DNA of 7,797 nt, taken from an uncultured Acidimicrobiales bacterium. Lineage in GTDB: Bacteria > Actinomycetota > Acidimicrobiia > Acidimicrobiales > SZUA-35. The notes under the pieces were generated by a model, which was given only the letters and a program-made list of their open reading frames with translations, was not told the DNA's origin and made no database searches. The DNA lies in assembly GCA_938008925.1 (NCBI GenBank), contig CALLIQ010000434.1, forward strand, positions 1 to 7,797, written 5' to 3'. Of this stretch, positions 5,554-7,797 are shown one piece after another (the stretch's first letter is position 1; the number at the start of each line of letters is the position of its first letter). The translations under genes and the position numbers were made by a program.

Positions 5554-5952
5554 TCAGACCCGACGACGCTTCGGCGGGCGGCAACCGTTGTGTGGAACCG
5601 GCGTCACGTCCTTGATGCCGGTGACTTCGATGCCAGCGTTCTGGATCGAGCGAATGGCGGTCTCACGACCGGAACCGGGGCCCTTCACCTGCACGTCGAC
5701 CTTGCGGACACCGTGCTCCATGGCCCGACGGGCCGCAGCTTCGGCCGCCATCTGGGCGGCGAAGGGGGTGGACTTGCGGGAGCCCTTGAAGCCGACGTTG
5801 CCGGCCGACGACCACGAGAGGACGTTGCCCTCCTGGTCGGTGATCGACACGATCGTGTTGTTGAAGCTCGACTTGATGTGAGCAACGCCGTGGGTGACGT
5901 TCTTGCGTTCCTTCTTGCGGGGACGACGTCCACCTGCGCTTGGCTTGGCCAT
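5554..5952 (-). CDS. rpsK: 30S ribosomal protein S11
   Basis: A 132-residue S11 (uS11), on the 30S platform near the mRNA exit. Diagnostic are HIKSSFNNTIVSITDQEGN (25-43), GFKGSRKSTPFAAQMAAE (54-71), VKGPGSGRETAIRSIQNAGI (89-108) and the end PHNGCRPPKRRRV. Asn122-Gly123 matches the site reported as isoaspartate in E. coli S11. The start ATG at 5952 lies 3 bp after the rpsM TAA (TAAGCCATG) and has only a weak purine stretch upstream within rpsM, so coupled translation is likely. Confidence 0.98.
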   Translation of the reverse strand: MAKPSAGGRRPRKKERKNVTHGVAHIKSSFNNTIVSITDQEGNVLSWSSAGNVGFKGSRKSTPFAAQMAAEAAARRAMEHGVRKVDVQVKGPGSGRETAIRSIQNAGIEVTGIKDVTPVPHNGCRPPKRRRV

Positions 5953-5955
5953 GGC

Positions 5956-6330
5956 TTAGACCGCCTTCTTCTTGCCGGCGACGGTCCGCTTCGGACCCTT
6001 CCGCGTGCGTGCATTGGTCTGGGTGCGCTGGCCTCGAACGGGGAGGCCCTTGCGGTGACGGATGCCCTGGTGGCAACCGATCTCCATCTTGCGCTTGATG
6101 TCTTGAGAGACCTCACGGCGAAGGTCGCCTTCGGTCTTCACGTTTGCGTCGATCCACGAACGGATGCGGAGCACCTCGGCCTCGGTGAGATCCTTCACGC
6201 GGGTGGTGGGATCGACCTCAACGGCGGAGGCGATCTGCTTCGCAGTCGAGCGACCGACTCCGAAGATGTAAGTGAGTGACACCTCGAGCCGCTTTTCGCG
6301 GGGGATGTCAACGCCGGCGATACGAGCCAT
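5956..6330 (-). CDS. rpsM: 30S ribosomal protein S13
   Basis: A 124-residue S13 (uS13) in the 30S head, forming intersubunit bridges and touching P-site tRNA. It begins ARIAGVDIPREKRLEVSLTY (2-21) with FGVGRSTAKQI, and carries the signature IGCHQGIRHRKGLPVRGQRT (84-103) followed by QTNARTRKGPKRTV and a lysine-rich tail. ATG at 6330 is 3 bp after the rpmJ stop, with AAGG about 9 nt upstream inside rpmJ. The rpmJ-rpsM-rpsK-rpsD-rpoA-rplQ order is strongly conserved in bacteria. Confidence 0.98.
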   Translation of the reverse strand: MARIAGVDIPREKRLEVSLTYIFGVGRSTAKQIASAVEVDPTTRVKDLTEAEVLRIRSWIDANVKTEGDLRREVSQDIKRKMEIGCHQGIRHRKGLPVRGQRTQTNARTRKGPKRTVAGKKKAV

Positions 6331-6333
6331 AGA

Positions 6334-6447
6334 TCAGCCTTGCCTCTGCTTGTGACGCGGGTTCGTGCAAATGACCATGATCCGACGGTTGCGTCGGATC
6401 ACTTTGCAGTTGTCGCAAATCTTCTTGACGCTTGGTCGGACTTTCAT
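6334..6447 (-). CDS. rpmJ: 50S ribosomal protein L36, zinc-binding form
   Basis: A 37-residue L36 (bL36), starting MKVRPSVKKICDNCKVIRR and ending NPRHKQRQG. Cys11, Cys14, Cys27 and His32 make the CxxC...C...H zinc ribbon, so this is the C+ type. ATG at 6447 has AGGA 5 nt upstream within GAGGAATCGC. The gene is very short but complete and sits in its expected place between infA and rpsM, 3 bp from rpsM. Confidence 0.97.
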   Translation of the reverse strand: MKVRPSVKKICDNCKVIRRNRRIMVICTNPRHKQRQG

Positions 6448-6469
6448 GCGATTCCTCGAACGAAACGGA

Positions 6470-6517
6470 CGCCGCGAGACGCGGCGATGGAACGGACATC
6501 ACCACGGAGGTGGTGAT
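6470..6517 (-). other. Two tandem hairpins between infA and rpmJ
   Basis: ATCACCAC (6498-6505) and GTGGTGAT (6510-6517) form an 8-bp stem with a 4-nt loop. CGCCGCG (6470-6476) and CGCGGCG (6480-6486) form a 7-bp stem with a 3-nt loop. In transcription order the second is followed by TCCGTTTCGTTC, a mildly T-rich run, 23 nt before rpmJ. They could act as a partial terminator or processing site setting infA apart from the ribosomal genes. Confidence 0.4.
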
Positions 6518-6558
6518 CGGGCCGAACGCAGGTGACGGGCACCGGCGCTCAGGGAGAG

Positions 6559-6783
6559 CTACTTGTATCGATAAGTGATGCGGCCGCGGGTGAGGTCGTA
6601 GGGCGTGAGTTCGACCTGGACCTTGTCACCCGGAAGGATCCGGATGTAGTGCCGGCGCATCTTGCCGGAGATGTGACCCAGGACGCTGTGGCCGTTCTCG
6701 AGTTCCACCTTGAACATGGCGTTCGGCAGCGACTCGACAACGGTGCCCTCGAGCACGATTGCATCTTCCTTGGACTTTGGGAT
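6559..6783 (-). CDS. infA: Translation initiation factor IF-1, probable ATC start
   Basis: IF-1 binds the 30S A site during initiation. From the isoleucine codon at 6783 the product is 74 residues, the family length (E. coli 72), and runs PKSKEDAIVLEGTVVESLPN, AMFKVELENGHSVLGHISG, KMRRHYIRILPGDKVQVELT, PYDLTRGRITYRYK: a complete S1/OB fold with the expected C-terminus. The frame has no ATG, GTG or TTG at the family-typical start. The codon there is ATC, with a perfect AAGGAG Shine-Dalgarno (6790-6795) 6 nt upstream. The nearest canonical start is GTG at 6858, which would add 25 residues without IF-1 homology and has no Shine-Dalgarno. I favour ATC; a base error in an ATG or the GTG-extended form remain possible. 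The gene's identity is certain, its start is not. Confidence 0.93.
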   Translation of the reverse strand: MPKSKEDAIVLEGTVVESLPNAMFKVELENGHSVLGHISGKMRRHYIRILPGDKVQVELTPYDLTRGRITYRYK

Positions 6784-6789
6784 AACAGA

Positions 6790-6795
6790 CTCCTT
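6790..6795 (-). promoter_or_regulatory. infA Shine-Dalgarno sequence that decides the start
   Basis: AAGGAG on the minus strand lies 6 nt before ATC at 6783-6781. This is the best ribosome binding site in the window, and it points to the ATC codon instead of the GTG 69 nt upstream of it (6858). Confidence 0.75.
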
Positions 6796-6902
6796 GAGCG
6801 AACACGCCGATGCCTGACGACGGTGGCGTGATGTCGTGCGGCCTTGTGCTGTACTCACCGAACCGGCGAACCGATTCGATCAGAGCAGGACCTCGATCCC
6901 TT

Positions 6903-6918
6903 CTCAGGCATGCCCGAG
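6903..6918. promoter_or_regulatory. 16-bp near-perfect palindrome in the infA leader (possible operator)
   Basis: CTCAGGCATGCCCGAG is self-complementary except for one pair (6906 with 6915). It falls about 10-25 bp downstream of the predicted infA transcription start, a good place for a repressor, or it may fold weakly in the RNA. No regulator can be named. Confidence 0.3.
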
Positions 6919-6934
6919 GTCAGACCGACCGACA

Positions 6935-6963
6935 AGCCTAACCAGCGCGCGGTCGCACTCCAA
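6935..6963 (-). promoter_or_regulatory. Candidate infA operon promoter
   Basis: On the minus strand TTGGAG (6958-6963) and TAGGCT (6935-6940) are separated by exactly 17 bp, fitting the TTGNNN/TANNNT pattern of actinobacterial housekeeping promoters. The start near 6928 would give a leader of about 145 nt before the ATC codon of infA. It is the best candidate in the divergent spacer. Confidence 0.45.
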
Positions 6964-6974
6964 CGCCCCGCCCG

Positions 6975-7022
6975 CTCGGTCATTCACTCGGTCATTCGCT
7001 CGGCCATTTCCTCGGCCATGCG
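6975..7022. repeat. Four-copy 12-bp direct repeat upstream of infA and the response regulator
   Basis: Units start at 6975, 6987, 6999 and 7011: CTCGGTCATTCA, CTCGGTCATTCG, CTCGGCCATTTC and CTCGGCCATGCG, sharing CTCGGYCAT. The array lies 12 bp upstream of the infA -35 box and about 120 bp before the response regulator ATG. OmpR/PhoB-type regulators bind direct repeats of near helical period, so autoregulatory binding is possible, though their usual period is 10-11 bp. Confidence 0.85.
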
Positions 7023-7140
7023 CCCGCTCCCCCGCGCGGCCACTCAGCCGATCGCTCGCCCGCCACTCGCTGCGGTCTTGCACAGAATCTTCACACCGCC
7101 ATCGAGACGCTGCACATGGTTATTCTCTACGTTTGAGGGG

Positions 7141-7797
7141 ATGGCCGACACGCACATTCTCGTCGTCGAAGACGAGGCGACGATCGCGGACGCGATCGCG
7201 ACCCGACTGCGGAGCGAGGGATTCGCCGTGTCGGTGGCCGCCGACGGACCGAGTGCCGTGCAGATCGACGAAATCGAACGACCCGATCTCTTGGTGCTCG
7301 ATCTGAACCTGCCGGGTTTCGACGGTCTCGAGGTCTGTCGACGGGTCCAGGCTCGACGCCCGGTCCCGGTCATCATGTTGACGGCCCGTGACGACGAGAC
7401 CGACATGTTGGTCGGCCTCGGGGTCGGCGCAGACGACTACATGACCAAGCCGTTCTCGCCACGCGAGCTCGTTGCTCGGGTTCGAGCGCTCCTTCGTCGT
7501 AGCGCAACGATGCCTGCGCCGTCGCTCGGTTCGAGCGACGGTCGGCTCGTGATCGATCCCGCCGCCCGACGAATCCTCATCGACGGGGAACCCGTTCACC
7601 TGACGCCCACCGAGTTCGACCTGGTCCGCGTGCTGGCCGAGGCCGGCGGTTCCGTGCTCAATCGCGATCAGCTGTTGGCGATGGTCTGGGGCTATCGGGA
7701 CGGCAGCGGCGTCCGCACGGTCGACAGTCACGTCCGCTCGGTGCGACGCAAGCTCGGCGACGAGGTGGTCCGAACCGTCCACGGCGTCGGCTACGCA
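7141..7797 (+). CDS. OmpR/PhoB-family response regulator (runs off right edge)
   Basis: A two-component response regulator, 219 codons present and probably only a few residues short of complete. The receiver domain (about 4-118) has HILVVEDE with Glu10 and Asp11, the phospho-acceptor Asp54 in LVLDLNLPGFDG, Thr81 in VIMLTARD and Lys103 in TKPFSPREL. After a short linker a winged-helix domain (about 135-219) shows HLTPTEFDLVRVLAEAGG, RDQLLAMVWGY and RTVDSHVRSVRRKLG, ending in VHGVGYA. It is a DNA-binding transcription factor; its stimulus cannot be told. The start ATG at 7141 abuts GAGGGG, with no spacing, so the ribosome binding site is poor. TATTCT at 7121-7126 may be a -10 box, giving a very short leader. 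A histidine kinase gene would be expected just downstream, beyond the window. It is divergent from infA. Confidence 0.95.
   Translation, partial: MADTHILVVEDEATIADAIATRLRSEGFAVSVAADGPSAVQIDEIERPDLLVLDLNLPGFDGLEVCRRVQARRPVPVIMLTARDDETDMLVGLGVGADDYMTKPFSPRELVARVRALLRRSATMPAPSLGSSDGRLVIDPAARRILIDGEPVHLTPTEFDLVRVLAEAGGSVLNRDQLLAMVWGYRDGSGVRTVDSHVRSVRRKLGDEVVRTVHGVGYA

Larger units (their letters stand above)
6784..7140. other. 357-bp divergent intergenic region between infA and the response regulator
   Basis: Contains, from infA outward, the AAGGAG site, a possible 18-codon leader frame (6855-6911), a near-palindrome (6903-6918), a candidate infA promoter (6935-6963), a four-copy 12-bp repeat (6975-7022), and GC-rich sequence without visible genes up to the response regulator start. 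Confidence 0.75.

Noticed and set aside
4461..5615. A 384-codon open frame on the plus strand, antisense to rpoA and rpsD.
   Set aside because: It is antisense to two certain genes, has no ribosome binding site or recognisable domain, and its Val/Asp/Gly/Leu-rich composition is typical of GC-rich antisense shadows.
6975..7022. The 12-bp array as a CRISPR.
   Set aside because: The units are contiguous with no spacers and far too short; no cas gene is visible.

Overview
The window is a high-GC bacterial chromosome segment holding the 3' part of the large ribosomal-protein/RNA polymerase cluster. Gene order on the minus strand is infA, rpmJ, rpsM, rpsK, rpsD, rpoA, rplQ, truA, a PRC-barrel gene, rplM, rpsI, glmM. 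This is the order known from Actinobacteria, where truA and rplM-rpsI-glmM follow rplQ. The protein sequences look actinobacterial. Acidimicrobiia (Ilumatobacter-like) is my best guess, but it is a judgement from sequence style and not a database result.

Layout, right to left. A divergent OmpR/PhoB-type response regulator begins at 7141 on the plus strand and runs off the right edge. A 357-bp divergent spacer (6784-7140) holds a four-copy 12-bp direct repeat, a near-perfect palindrome and a candidate infA promoter. From infA to truA (6783 down to 2632) the genes are close or nearly touching and probably form one long transcript for translation initiation (IF-1), ribosomal proteins L36, S13, S11, S4 and L17, the RNA polymerase alpha subunit and tRNA pseudouridine synthase. 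A 156-bp spacer then has a candidate promoter and a structured leader for a PRC-barrel protein with an unusual His/Ser/Asp pentapeptide repeat. Next is a 489-bp gene-free stretch with several strong hairpins and short tandem repeats, probably a termination zone. It is followed by a second unit: rplM and rpsI (start and stop overlapping as ATGA), then glmM, which leaves the window at the left edge.

Most genes are ordinary housekeeping genes. The points that stand out are: infA has no ATG/GTG/TTG at its family-typical start, but has an ideally spaced Shine-Dalgarno in front of an ATC codon; a PRC-barrel gene with a minisatellite sits inside the conserved cluster; and short tandem repeats recur in several spacers, including two duplications that span the stop codons of adjacent genes (truA and the PRC-barrel gene). 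I see no mobile element, CRISPR array, tRNA or rRNA gene. I do not see convincing evidence of a wholly new multi-gene system.
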